NCBI GenBank assembly: GCA_037953745.1
Contig: JBAKBP010007663.1
Location: forward strand, 33,681-97,680
Source of the DNA: Lithodes maja
Lineage: Eukaryota; Arthropoda; Malacostraca; Decapoda; Lithodidae
Direction: 5' to 3'
DNA length: 64,000 nt
Numbering within the stretch: position 1 is the first letter of the stretch; the number at the start of each line of letters is the position of its first letter. The notes below the pieces were generated by a model that saw only the letters and a program-made list of their open reading frames with translations, did not search any database and was not told where the DNA came from. Positions 23,609-34,721 of the stretch are shown here, piece by piece. Made by a program: the position numbers and the translations under genes.

Positions 23609-23867
23609 TAGTTGATTAACTTGTGGACTAAAGCAACTCTTTAAGTAATTGGGTTATGATGAAAGTAATACTATTGTTTTATATTGATACGAGATCCAAA
23701 AGGAAAGGAAGCAACAACAGGAAATAATTTTATTAGATATTACTTTTGTTTTGCCTTCAGCTGACTGATCCCTTAATATATATCTCTGTGCTATCTAGAT
23801 TCATCAAGTTAACCACTTGAGGATCAAGATACGTAACAATATATATATATAGGGGGAGGGGGGGGGG

Positions 23868-23950
23868 AGAGGTGTGGTGGAGTGGTCTTCCAACTGGACT
23901 GGTAATCCAATGGTCCAGTGGTTTGGAGCTAGCAACACGTATTATGAAAA
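23868..23950 (+). mobile_element. tRNA-derived SINE (type 2), copy 2
   Basis: The plus strand has AGGTGTGGTGGAGTGGTCTT and a CTGGACTGGTAATCCAATGG core, matching the copy at 52290-52480 almost base for base. The B-box is decayed (GTGGTTTGGAGC). A G-rich run precedes it. The end of the body is unclear. Confidence 0.55.
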
Positions 23951-24173
23951 ACATGTATCCATCGTTTAATTTACTTTCTCTCGCTTTACCCACTCACACC
24001 CACCATTTGCCAGAGGATAACAGGTTTTTCACAATACGTAGACGGAGGTATTTAACAAAAAATAACCATAAGACCGCCAGTATGGCTTCCTTAAGGGGCG
24101 CTCTACTGGTGATCTTCTTTCTTATCTTAGCTTACTAACTCTTGGTCATTTGGTGATACTCGTTCTGTTGCGC

Positions 24174-24213
<40 letters not shown>
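24174..24213 (-). repeat. (ATT)n tail of LINE E
   Basis: About 13 units of AAT on the plus strand, which read on the minus strand as ATT repeats directly after AATAAATATT at the 3' end of LINE E. Short tandem 3' tails are usual for L2/CR1-like LINEs. Confidence 0.85.
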
Positions 24214-24214
<1 letters not shown>

Positions 24215-24505
24215 TTTATTCAGTTAGCATTTTACAATGTTGGTACCACATAATATGTTACAAATATGACATGTACCAGCCTTGCATAATTCCAACTAAG
24301 GATAGCCCAATAAGGCCGTTAGGCGTATTTCCATTGGAGTCCTTGTGGGATTAGGTTAGCTGGGGAAAAAGGGGAGGATAAACAAAAAGTAGATACTTTA
24401 GAGAAAGTATTTCTAGGGGGTTATATTAAGATACCTTACATCCTATAGTAATTATCAGTAATCAGTAATCATTTCAGTTTGTTTTGCCTATCTCTTATGT
24501 CGTAT

Positions 24506-27500
24506 TTAGTAGTAGACATAAGCTTGGTGCTCCCTTCTCGCAGCTGTCCGGTTCAGGTGCTCCTTTAAGCTACGTCTGAAGGAATACAGTGTTCTCTTTT
24601 CACGGACTGACTGGGGTAGGTCGTTCCAGTCTTTGATGGCAGTGAAGAAGAATGTTAGCTTACCCTGTCCTTGGATTCTCGGGACCGTAAAATTAAACAT
24701 CCTATTTCTTGTATTATGTCCACTCCTCTCATTTGCTTTAACAAAATTACTCTTTAAATACTCTGGAGCTCTGCCATAGAATATCTTGAAGGCATTAGTG
24801 AGCCTGATTTGTTTGGCCCTGTCAGAGACATTGAGCATACCAAGTGACTGAAGTTGTTCCTGGCCAACATGCTATCTGGGTCCTAGATTCAGCATGAACC
24901 TAACCATTTTATTTTGAGTGACCTGAAGTTTGTGCTGTGCTGATTTAGATGATGCAGAGTACCAGGATGACACAGAATAGTCAAAATGACATTGAACAAG
25001 CACTTGGTATAGGGTCTTTTTGGTCGCCGCTGGCAATCATCCCACCTGTCTATACAGGTATTTTATATGTGCTCTACACTTACTCAGGATAGATTCCAAA
25101 ATTGTTTCACCTGACAGAGTCGAGCCCAGTTTTAGACAGAGATATTTCACTTGTGGCACTGTTGTTATAGGAATATCATTACAGTTGATTGATAAGCCCA
25201 CAATGTCTTTCAGTTTGCGTTTTGTTCCACATAAGCTGGCTTCTGTCTTGCCCAGGTGAAGAGATAATCTATTGTCCACTAGCCAATCACTACACGATTC
25301 TGGTTCTTTTGAAAGTGAAGAGGCAATACTTATTGGGTCTTTTCCTGAAACCAGAAGCACGCTGTCGTTAGCATACAGTAATAATTTACACGAGACGCTC
25401 AGTTCCATGTCGTTCACATAACAGAGAAAGAGTAAGGGACCAAGGATGCTTCCCTGCGGGACCCCACAGTTAATTGGCATAGGATCAGATATATTATCAT
25501 CAATTTTGACTCTTTGTGTTCTACCACTAAGATAAGATTTAATCCAGTTCACTGACCCAATGCCCATTGCTTGTAGTTTATTACAGAGGATATCATGGTC
25601 TACTGTATCAAACGCTTTTTGTAGATCAAGAAGAACCATACCGGTGTAGTTACCTTTAGAAATTTCTTTACGAATGTGATCTGTTAAGTGGATGAGACAA
25701 GAGTCTGTCGAGTACATGCATCTGAAACCTGGTTGAAACTTATAGAATAGATAATTTTCTTTGAGGTAGTGTTCAATGTGGGTGTATACAGCTCTTTCAA
25801 GGATTTTTGATACAATACATAATATGCTAACTGGTCTGTAGTTGCCAACATCTAGTTTATTTCCTTTCTTGAATAGAGGGGTTCCAATTGCTTCCTTCAG
25901 TTCAGCAGGTACAGTGTTGGTGTTAATTGACAGGTTGATGATGTGGGTTAAGGGACCTGCTATACCAATGGCTCCATCTCGTAGAAATTTGGCAGGCATG
26001 TTGTCTGGTCCTGTGCTTTTATGTACATTTAGGTTAGAGAGGTCGTCAAATGTGTATTTCGGTGTAACATTTTGCAATCCAAAAGTGTTCGGGTGTATGC
26101 CTTTATCACTGTAGAAATTTCGAAAGGTGGCCGTTGTCGTGTATTTATTGAGAGGTTGCGGTAGGTTCTGTGCAAGTGTGTTTGCTATGGAGGTGAAGGA
26201 GTTGAAGTAGGTTGAAATTTGTCGTTTATCGTGGCAAACCTGAGCATTAATGTTGAGAGCAATATTAGTGTTAGACGAATCCCTTGCCTTGTTGCTGTAG
26301 CCTGTTGTGTTTAAGTGCCTCCATAGATGTTTTGGGTTATTCTGATATTCCTCTGCCTTACTATAGAAATAATTAGATTTCGCTGATTTAATTTTCCTGC
26401 TTAGTTTATTCCTAGCCATGTTGAACTCATGTTTCAAACCTTGATCCTGTCTGTTTCACTAGCCTTTTTACCAGATTGTCTCTTATGTTCCAGATGGTGT
26501 AGTATGTCATTGTTGATCCATGGGTCTGATCTTGCTTTAATTCGTATGTCTTTCAGAAGAGCTATTTCGTCTAGGATGTTTGTGATGATGGTTCTGAAGC
26601 CAACCCATGCGTCATTAACGTTCATTAACGTTTTGTATTTCCAAACACTGGAGACCAATCTGTATTCCATAAAATGTCCAGACATTTTCCTTTGTTGTAG
26701 TTTCTGAGTGACCTTGTTTTAATGACCTTGTGGTTCTCTAGGGTATTTTTTGGAGTTTTACGTGTGCAATATGAGACTAAGAGATCACTTATCCCAGTCT
26801 GTATAACCTCTGATTGTGATATTTTGTCCTCTCTGTTACAATTTATATGGTCTAATATTGTAGTAGTGTTCTCAGAGATACGTGTGGGGGTTGTGATGAG
26901 TTGTTTGTGACTGTGCATTGTCAGTATGTGCCTATATTCTCGTACAAGCCTATTATTTCGTTGTTTGTAACACAAGTTAAAATCCACTAGAACAATAGAT
27001 TCATTCCGGGGGTCTACTAATGACAAAGTTCGTTCAAATTTGGTCAAGAAGTGTGTGTCGTCTGGTGGCCTATAGCACACTCCAATTGTGATGGGTTTTG
27101 TCCTAGGCAGGTGTAAGTCAATCCAAAGAGCTTCGTGGTTTTCTACATGGAGGTCGGTCCTAGTTGTGTGTGTGAGGTTGTTTTTTACATACAGACATAC
27201 TCCTCCCCCTTGTCTCTTGCGATCATTACGAACCATATTGAAACCTTGAATGGTTATTTCACCATCGTTTATACTCGAGTCCAGCTAGGTTTCTGTAACT
27301 GCAATTATTGAAGCTTTTGCCTTATTAGCTAACACGTTTATTTCTGACAATTTATGGTACATTGATCTGGCGTTAATGTAGATATGATGGAGCCCTTTGA
27401 ATGTGTCCTGGCTGGATTCTGAGTTGTGACTTGGTTCATTTACATTAACATTCGGTAATAAATGCAAGGCACACTTATTGCATAGGAATTCACGTTCTTC

Positions 27501-27884
27501 ACTGTTGGTCTTCTTAGAGATGCACTTCCTATGAGCTACAGTTTTACACTTAACACAGTTTAGGATCCTTTGTTTTCGTGTTATGAATGATTCACATATA
27601 TCACAAATGTTTATAGGATCTTTTATAGCTAATTCCCTATATTTATCGCATTCCACTTCGTTTCTGCTAGTAACGTAAGTACATCGATCGTGTACTTTTT
27701 CAATACAACTACTACATTGTGAAGTTGTACTTCTTTTGTTGAATCCAATATCGCACACTATACATAATTTCCTTTTACTGTTTATCGTAAGTCTGGCGGT
27801 GTGGTGATCAGCTGAGCGGCTGGGGTGTGTCAGTTGAACCAGTGCCACTTCAACCAGTGCTACATTAACCAGTGGCCACTTCAA
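24506..27884 (-). pseudogene. LINE E ORF2: Zn fingers, endonuclease, reverse transcriptase
   Basis: The N-terminus has two Cys-rich fingers (CIVCDIGF...CSSCIEKVHDRC and CDICESF...CVKCKTVAHRKC, then FLCNKC). The apurinic-type endonuclease follows: HIYINARSMYHKL, a TAG in place of the conserved Trp of TETWL at about 27283, KRQGGGVCLYVKNN and IGVCYRPPDD. A frameshift near 26650 and another near 26440 precede the RT: STGPDNMPAKFLRDG, NYRPVSILCIVSKILE, MVLLDLQKAFDTVDH, NCGVPQGSILGPLLFLCYVN and LLLYANDSVLL (25364-25372). The first catalytic Asp of YADD is Asn here. Two more stops lie between 25037 and 24850. The C-terminus ends FFFTAIKDWNDLP and the SFRRSLKEHL helix. It acts, when intact, as the target-primed reverse transcription enzyme; this copy cannot. 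Confidence 0.88.
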
Positions 27885-28043
27885 CCAGTGACCATTTCAA
27901 CCAGTGACCATTTTAACCAGTAACCTAACCTAACCTAACCTAACCTAACCTACTGGTTAAAATGGTCACTGGTTGAAATGGTCACTGGTTGAGTTAGCAC
28001 TGGTTAAAGTGGCACTGGTTGAAGTGGCACTGGTTCAACTGAC
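27829..28043. repeat. Inverted repeat with a telomeric (TTAGG)6 loop
   Basis: Left arm 27829-27922 and right arm about 27951-28043 are inverted copies, matching except for a short patch of substitutions and one base of length. Each arm consists of repeats of about 15 bp related to CAACCAGTGACCATTT. The loop at 27921-27950 is exactly six copies of the arthropod telomere unit (CCTAA on plus, TTAGG on minus). It lies between ORF1 and ORF2 of LINE E, and the coding frames of both run into the arms. Confidence 0.95.
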
Positions 28044-28049
28044 CTGTCA

Positions 28050-28994
28050 CCGTGCGCGAGAGAGGGAGACAGGGTGTGGCTATGCCTACTCCTTGGCCCA
28101 CTCCCAACCCTACCTGTTGTTTGATGTTGTTGTCCTTGTTCTTGGCCGTTGTTGCTACTTTATTGTTGATGTTGTTGCGACTGATACCTTCTTGTTTAGC
28201 TGTTCTGGTTACATGTTGAGCTACTTGGGTCGCCGATAGTGTTGTGTTGTAGGTTTGGTTGATCAGCTGGGCAGCGGCGTCGTGTTGTAGGTGGAGGGGG
28301 AGCACATAAGCCTAGTCCTTCGCTCCCTACCTCACCAAGGCACGGGCTCGGGGGTGGTTGGTTACTGTTGTTGTCGTTCTTGTTCGTTGCTGCATTGTTG
28401 ATGTGTTTGCTAGAGCTTCCTGCTGTTTTGGGTGTTCTGGTTGCATGTTGAGATACTTGGGTCGCCGATATATGTTGTAGTGATGGTACAGTTGGTGGCA
28501 GTGTAGTGTTGGCAGGGTGCTGGTATAAAGGTGGCACTGTGTGACCGGCGGCATCAGTTATGTGTGTGCGGGGAGCTGCAGGTGCTAGTTTGTTGATTTG
28601 AACTTTGATGCTAGGGACTGTTGAAATGTCGGTGTCTGCCTTACTTGTTTGGTGGTGAAGTTTCTTCAACGTTGAACTAGGGCCGGGGTTGGTCTCTACA
28701 TCTCCGCAGCTAATTAGAGTGTAGCACAATAGGTGTTGTAGCGAGGTTGTGCCAGAGTACTTGCCAAGCCGCGGCGTCTTCCCGATATATGAAAATTGAC
28801 CAGGCAGTAATGGTGACAGAAAGTTCATTTGTGTGCGATTTCTGTATGATGAGGTCCCTCAATACTTGTTTAGTGTTGACCTGGTACACTACCGGTCCCC
28901 TCTGCACCTGTATATCAGCACAGCCCCTCTGGATGTTGAGAAGGATGATACATAGAGAGAGAGCTACGACCGCCCCCTTCAACCCTCCCGCCAT
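28050..28994 (-). pseudogene. LINE E ORF1 with a 2A-like motif
   Basis: A good-context AUG at 28994 opens a 94-codon frame with a hydrophobic, signal-peptide-like start (AVVALSLCIILLNI). The overlapping next frame holds the 2A-like motif CGDVETNPGP (28679-28708) after LLCYTLIS, then a low-complexity Thr/Gln/Asn/Pro-rich region. The two frames overlap around 28780-28828, so one shift separates start and motif. Downstream, a stretch with SATQVSQHATRTPK is duplicated as SATQVAQHVTRTAK in a different frame. 2A-like peptides make ribosomes skip a bond before the last Pro and are known in CR1-type LINEs. ORF1 is frameshifted here and probably non-functional. Confidence 0.7.
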
Positions 28995-29013
28995 CTTACT
29001 TGGTTATCAGGTT

Positions 29014-29790
29014 ATGACATATCGAAGGCCTTCGATAGAGTCTGGCACAAATATCATATTTCCAAACTACCCTCCTACGGTTTCTATCCCTCCATCTGTG
29101 CCTTTGTCTCTAATTTCCTTTCCGGCCTTTCCATAGCTGCGGTTGTGTACGGCCACCATTCACTTCCTCAACTTATCAACTCCGGTGTTTTTCAGGGTTC
29201 TTTCCTATCTCCAATGATCTTCCTATTATTCATTAACGACCTGCTCAACTGCACCTCCAGTCCCATTCACTCATATGCTGACGACTCTACATTACACTAT
29301 TCAACTAGACCTAATCAACAATATACACAGCAGGAACTCCAAAACTCACATAATGAAGCCATACAACATTCAACATACAACATAAGCCATTCTGATTTAA
29401 CTATTATTTCCAATTAGGGCAGAGAAAACCTTGTTGCCTTTTATGCTTCCAAAACCAAGTTTCTCCGTCTATCTACCCATCGTGAACTCCCAGAGGACCA
29501 TCCCTAATACTTCAACAATACAAAACTCAACCCTGCATCTTCTCTCAATATTCTTGGTGTCTCTTTTTCTTCTGATCTCTCATGGAAGGACCATATTACC
29601 ATTCTTGCTATAATGGCTCTCCAGAAGTTGGGTGTGCTCAACCGCCTCCAGGGGTTGTTTATTCCTGCGCAGCTTATTGCTCTGTACAGGGGCACAGTAC
29701 GTCCAGTATTGAGTATTGTTCACACGTGTGGTCTTTCTCCCACATAATCATACTGTTAACCCCAAGCTGTGATTAGCAAGGTGATGGGCT
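29014..29790 (+). pseudogene. Jockey-like LINE fragment (J)
   Basis: Starts within the RT palm: DISKAFDRVWHK, FVSNFLSGLSIAAVVYG, INSGVFQGSFLSPMIFLLFIN, and the active site SYADDSTLHYS (about 29272-29304) intact. It continues with SDLTIISN, a stop in place of Trp, GRENLVAFYASKTKF, LNILGVSFSSDLSWKDH and LGVLNRLQGLFIPAQL. Several stops and a shift follow. It is truncated at both ends and abuts the start of LINE E, which runs the other way. It is a younger relative of 3235-4190. Confidence 0.8.
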
Positions 29791-29799
29791 GCATTTTTT

Positions 29800-30110
29800 T
29801 TTATATGTGAGTGAGAGAGACAAAAGGCAGAACTGCCTGTGGCGAGTGCCTCCGCCAGAGTTGAAAGGGTGATGGGGCCAAAATCAATTGACGTTCGAGC
29901 CAAAATGCCTGGACACACAGAGTTGAAGCAGTTTAAGTCATAGGAAGATTGGAAAGACTGTTTCTGGGAGAGAGTTCCAGAGCTCGGCTATTGAATAGAA
30001 GAAAGATTGAGAATAATGTATCACTCTTGGGTTGGAGAGTTGCACAGAGTAGGATAGATATTCCATGGTGGCAGCAGTATCAATTGCCACTGTTATTGTC
30101 AGCGACAGCA
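29800..30110 (-). pseudogene. 3' end of a jockey/CR1-like LINE (K)
   Basis: The minus strand encodes SNPRVIHYSQSFFYSIAELW and then NSLPETVFPIF, the conserved C-terminal motif of LINE ORF2 proteins. Decayed tail sequence follows towards 29800. The segment reaches close to the start of the 32-bp array at 30138. Confidence 0.6.
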
Positions 30111-30137
30111 TTTGGCAACTTGCTGTCGATATTCTTT

Positions 30138-30846
30138 GCCTTACCTGGTATGGCGGCTCCATGAGGTGGACCTTACCTGGTATGGCGGCTCCATGAGGTG
30201 GACCTTACCTGGTATGGCGGCTCCATGAGGTGGACCTTACGTGGTGTGGCGGCTCCATGAGGTGGACCTTACCTGGTATGGCGGCTCCATGAGGTGGACC
30301 TTACCTGGTATGGCGGCTCCATGAGGTGGACCTTACCTGGTGTGGCGGCTCCATGAGGTGGACCTTACCTGGTATAGCGGCTCCATGAGGTGGACCTTAC
30401 CTGGTATGGCGGCTCCATGAGGTAGACCTTACCTGGTATGGCGGCTCCATGAGGTGGACCTTACCTGGTATGGCGGCTCCATGAGGTGGACCTTACCTGG
30501 TATGGCGGCTCCATGAGGTGGACCTTACCTGCTGTGGCGGCTCCATGAGGTGGACCTTACCTGGTGTGGCGGCTCCATGAGGTGGACCTTACCTGGTGTG
30601 GCGGCTCCATAAGGTGGACCTTACCTGGTGTGGCGGCTCCATGAGGTGGACCTTACCTGGTATGGCGGCTCCATGAGGTGGACCTTACCTGGTATGGCGG
30701 CTCCATGAGGTGGACCTTACCTGGTATGGCGGCTCCATGAGGTGGACCTTACCTGGTGTGGCGGCTCCATGAGGTGGACCTTACCTGGTGTGGTGGCTCC
30801 ATGAGGTGGACCTTACCTGGTATGGCGGCTCCATAAGGTGGACCTT
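30138..30846 (+). repeat. 32-bp tandem array, about 22 units
   Basis: The unit is CCTTACCTGGTATGGCGGCT followed by CCATGAGGTGGA. Copies vary mainly at TATGG/TGTGG and ATGAGG/ATAAGG, in no simple order. Units run head to tail without spacers, so this is a minisatellite. Confidence 0.96.
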
Positions 30847-30938
30847 TTTTTATCGTCCCTCTCTATCACGGTATGTGCAACTGTGTTTTAATATTCTTGA
30901 AAAACAAAACAAAAACAAAAAATATATATCTTCTACTT

Positions 30939-31140
30939 TAAATCATTTTGCTAGAAGTCGATGTTCACCGAAACCCTGGGCCACGTAACCAATACTTATG
31001 TGTTCTGTACTCAAATATCAGACGGTTAAAAGTAAACTTAAGTGATCTTTCGGTTGTTTCTTCTAACTATGATATATTATGTTGTTCTGAAGCACTTGTT
31101 TCTAACTTTTAGACGTACCTCAGAGGTCTTGATTCCTAAT
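30939..31140 (+). pseudogene. LINE fragment (L), start of ORF2 with a 2A-like remnant
   Basis: After a stop, the frame reads IILLEVDVHRNPGPR, then VLYSNIRRLKVNLSDLSVVS and YDILCCSEALVSNF, the start of a jockey-like endonuclease domain, where a stop (TAG) interrupts it near 31110. DVHRNPGP (30960-30983) differs from the 2A core DxExNPGP only at the Glu. The piece is short and dead. Confidence 0.65.
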
Positions 31141-32204
31141 CTCAAAAATCCTGTCTTGTTTAGCCTTAATTCAATAGTGCAATGGTTATGCAAATCTGAT
31201 TCCAAGAATGCCCTAATAGTTTGCTGGAGAGATACTCTGGAGGAAATTTATTTTGAAATTTCCTAATGACCAGGCAAACTGCACATAATCGCAGATACAT
31301 TGTTGAGATTGCCATCAATTCACTGACCCCCAGATACCCCACTATCATGTAACAATGGGAGCAACAAACTAATCCAGAATGGATTCTGCAGCTAATGTTC
31401 ACAAATCTTGAAAGTGTAGATGATCATATAATAAATACTCCTTCCGGACATATAGTGATGACACCAGAACAGACCGAAGAGTTAATGCAGGTCCTGCATG
31501 TATGTACAGTATGTACCGTACATACATGACAAGAAGAATGAGAGGACTGAAGACTGTAAGCAATCGTCACAGACAGTTCTGTCTTTTGTATCCGTCAATC
31601 AATTTATAAAAATAATCGTGAAGATGGAGAGAGAAGGATAGTAATGAAGGAAAATGCAGAATAAGCAAGAAGTGGGGTGAGAGTATCCCTTAACTATAAT
31701 ATCATACACACAATGCATGTGTATGCGTGTTTCACCCATCCCGCTATCATAATGTTCATATTAAGGTAATATAGGTTGATAGGGTTTAGCAGGCTATAGT
31801 AGGTTAGGTGGTGTTATTCTTGTTTTTTGGTTGAGTTGGATTAAGTTATGTTAAGGCAACTTAGTCAATGTTGTATTTGTCGGAGTCCAGTTTTTCTAAA
31901 CAACAGCTGTTTTTTCCCAACTACCATTACTTCCTCGCCTTTTCTCTTCTCATCCGATGCAGGGCTCAATGTTCTCTATTTGCTGTTGTTGTCCTTTCAA
32001 ACTTTATCCTTATCATTATTTTCAAATATTTGTATGAATATGTATCGCCCACGGACAATATATATGTAACGTAAATACGAAGTAGTAGTATTTATAATAT
32101 ACTACCACATCACTACAACTAACATCACAACATACATTAGGGGCGATTATGACAATACAAAATGAAACCAGGCAAATATGTTCCCGTTTCCAGAAGTGAA
32201 TTGT
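31141..32204. other. Stretch without recognisable genes; one perfect hairpin
   Basis: No motif-bearing frame seen. A perfect 11-bp inverted repeat with a 10-base loop (CATGTATGTAC at 31497-31507, GTACATACATG at 31518-31528) is the only structure of note. Confidence 0.5.
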
Positions 32205-32485
32205 TTTTCTTTATAACCAATTAACCATGTCTATCTATCTATCTGAATGGACTATGGTAAATAGAGTGTTCTTATCAATTTTTATTGATGATATAGATGA
32301 TATATTAAGTAAATAATCTGCATGTAATGTAGACTAGGTTTACAAGTCAGCAATGTGATCGCCTATGCAGACGATGTTGTAATATTGGCCACTTCGGTTA
32401 GAGGTTTGCAAATATTCATGGGTAGTATGGATCATGAAATAAAGAAACTAGACTTATCTATTAATTCTGAAAAATTAGTATATAT
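32205..32485 (+). pseudogene. LINE G, 5' part (interrupted by element C)
   Basis: Encodes VIAYADDVVILATSVRGLQI (32352-32411), an RT active-site region, then MDHEIKKLDLSINSEKL. It stops at the LTR of element C. The last four bases, ATAT, are repeated after the element at 41777-41780, where the LINE resumes. Small indels upstream show decay. Confidence 0.75.
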
Positions 32486-34330
32486 TGTTACGAACTGGCA
32501 CTCGGGTACACAAGGGCTCTCAATCAGGACTCGAATACGGCTCGCTGCCACAACGGAAACACACGATCCCAACCCCTGAGTACTGCCAGCCGAACAAAAA
32601 ACACCAATACCCTCCAGAGTTCAATCTGCTATAACGGGGTATACAAGAACTCGGTACTTGTGTTCAACAACAGACTAATAAAGAGGCAGGAATTATCTAG
32701 TCTGGTCAACAATCAAACAATGAAGTAAAAACAACAACACCTAAGAATAGTGTTGGCCGAAGACGAAGTAATCCACCCTTGACTAGGAACTTAAGAAGTC
32801 CTCCACCCTCTACTTCGGATCGGCACTATTACGTTAATTAATAGTCCTTAAGCATCGAGCAAGGAATCTTCTGAAAAAAGTTAGATGCTTCTCGGATGCT
32901 CGTAAGAAGTACGTATCGGATTTTGAACAGTAATTCAATAAGCAAAAACACTGGCAATTAAATACTATTAAAGGCTTAAATTGGCATAAGAATAATTAAA
33001 AGAATATGCAATAGTAAATGGCAAACATTAAAAAGAAGTACTCCGCAAATGCAACGGCAATAGCCTACTCGGATTGTGCTCGTGGGCCACTAATCACTAA
33101 AGTAGCCAAGCTTGCAACACATGAAATCAATAGTGCATAAACAATATCATACATAAGGAAAGCTTCAATACTATTCTGTATCTACTAATCGAGTAAAGTC
33201 TAGCGGGGGTACTGTGGGCAAAAGGTAGCAGTGACTGAGCAAAAACGGCTCGTAGCCTAGCGAAGTCATCACAACTGTTTAAAGTATTACGTTAAAACTA
33301 ACAAGTGCACTTTGAGAAATCCAGATCCCTTGTATCTGGTTTTCTCCCGGCTCCTTAACAAAGTAAAAACAAACTGTTAATAAAATATAGGGTGGTTAGG
33401 CTCTTGCCCTCACGCACTGTAAATTATTAACTCAACACAGTCAGCCGCGAAGACAACCTAGGCTTCACTGAACCGAAACGAGTATGCAGGTTTATCGCTT
33501 AACCACTGCATCAAACAACAACTCGTAACACAGAAAAGCCTTACCCCAGTCTAGCATTACCTAGACCAGCAGAAAACAGGAATAATAATAATAACACACA
33601 GGGAAATGCATATACAAGTGCAACAAACATAAATCAATCCTATTCTAAGTTAACCCTTCCAAAATAGGCTATCTAATAGGCAAGTATCTCATGAGAACTC
33701 AAGCGATAATACGTTGGCTGACTAGCTCTGCACCAACGGGACCATGGAAGTTTAACAGGCAGGGAAAAGAGGAGATAAGAATGTAAGGTAGTAGAGAAAG
33801 TTCCCATCATTCAGAAGAATATATATAGTTAGCAAGGGAAATGAGAAGTCGCTCTGCCTAATGAGTTCTGATGAAAAAATGGCTAGACTTCCCTTTTTAT
33901 ACCCGGCCCTCTAGTGAGCCCAACGTGAACTACTAAGGACCGCCCACTGACAACCATTACGTAATTTCTCTCTCTCCTCTGGGATAGACAAAGGCTCCCC
34001 TAGCACTGAGAGGGGGGGGGGGGGGAGTGCTAGTGAGTTAGGCCCACCTCCCGCCTGGCGCACCCACTGACCCCCAACTGTGGCTGTTTCTCTTCCCATC
34101 ATTACAAATAAGTTTTACACACAATACTTATAACTAATGATATAAAATAGAACTCTTTGACTCAGATGAAAACAAAATACATATTCATAATACTTATAGT
34201 ACAACGGCTCACATGAACTAAGTTAGGAAACTCTACATAGACTACAGCCAAAGTTCCTGCCCTGACGATCCTAGCGAGAGTGGGGCATGACTAGGCGTTC
34301 TGTACAGCATGCTCACACTGGACATGCGTC
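32486..34330 (-). repeat. 3' LTR of element C, terminus damaged
   Basis: Matches 39965-41776, but its inner end (minus-strand start) lacks the terminal TGT found in the other LTRs. A 7-bp deletion at the LTR/polypurine junction (at 34330) removed it. It contains TTACGTAA (33957-33964) where A and D have TGACGTCA. Confidence 0.9.
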
Positions 34331-34721
34331 CCCCAAGATTTTACTTGCTCAACCCTGAGCTAAAATCTGACAAACAGAGAACCCCATCAAGCCCCTCACA
34401 CCCAGCGACCGCATGGCACTAAAACAAAGCTGAGTTTATCACCAAAACACATCTTATTATTAAAACAAAATTCACATTTTATAACTCCTCCCAACAATAG
34501 CAAAAAGACACAATATCATGCTCCCAGAGCGAGCTTACAGCAGCTCAGCCGTTTGATAGTTCGTGGACTACTCAAACTCTATAGGCTATGACAAACTTAT
34601 ACGATTACCTATATCAAAAGAAAGAGTTTTTATATGATTTTTATATTTTAATATGTTTTTTCCGGCTGCACTATAAGGGCAGCCTATTTTCCTCCACTCA
34701 AACCCACACACCTGTGATAGC

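Larger units (their letters stand above)
24174..28994 (-). mobile_element. LINE E, nearly full-length L2/CR1-like retrotransposon
   Basis: A 4.8-kb minus-strand element with ORF1 (28994 down to about 28050), an inverted-repeat region (28043-27829), ORF2 with zinc fingers, endonuclease and RT (27884 to 24506), a 3' UTR and an (ATT)n tail. All expected parts are present in order, but several stops, frameshifts and a mutated RT active site make it inactive. Confidence 0.85.

Noticed and set aside
27921..27950. A chromosome end
   Set aside because: Only six TTAGG units, internal to a LINE and flanked by sequence on both sides.
28710..28994. A small secreted host protein (signal-peptide-like start)
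   Set aside because: It overlaps the 2A-bearing frame and lies at the start of LINE E ORF1; the context explains it as part of the LINE.
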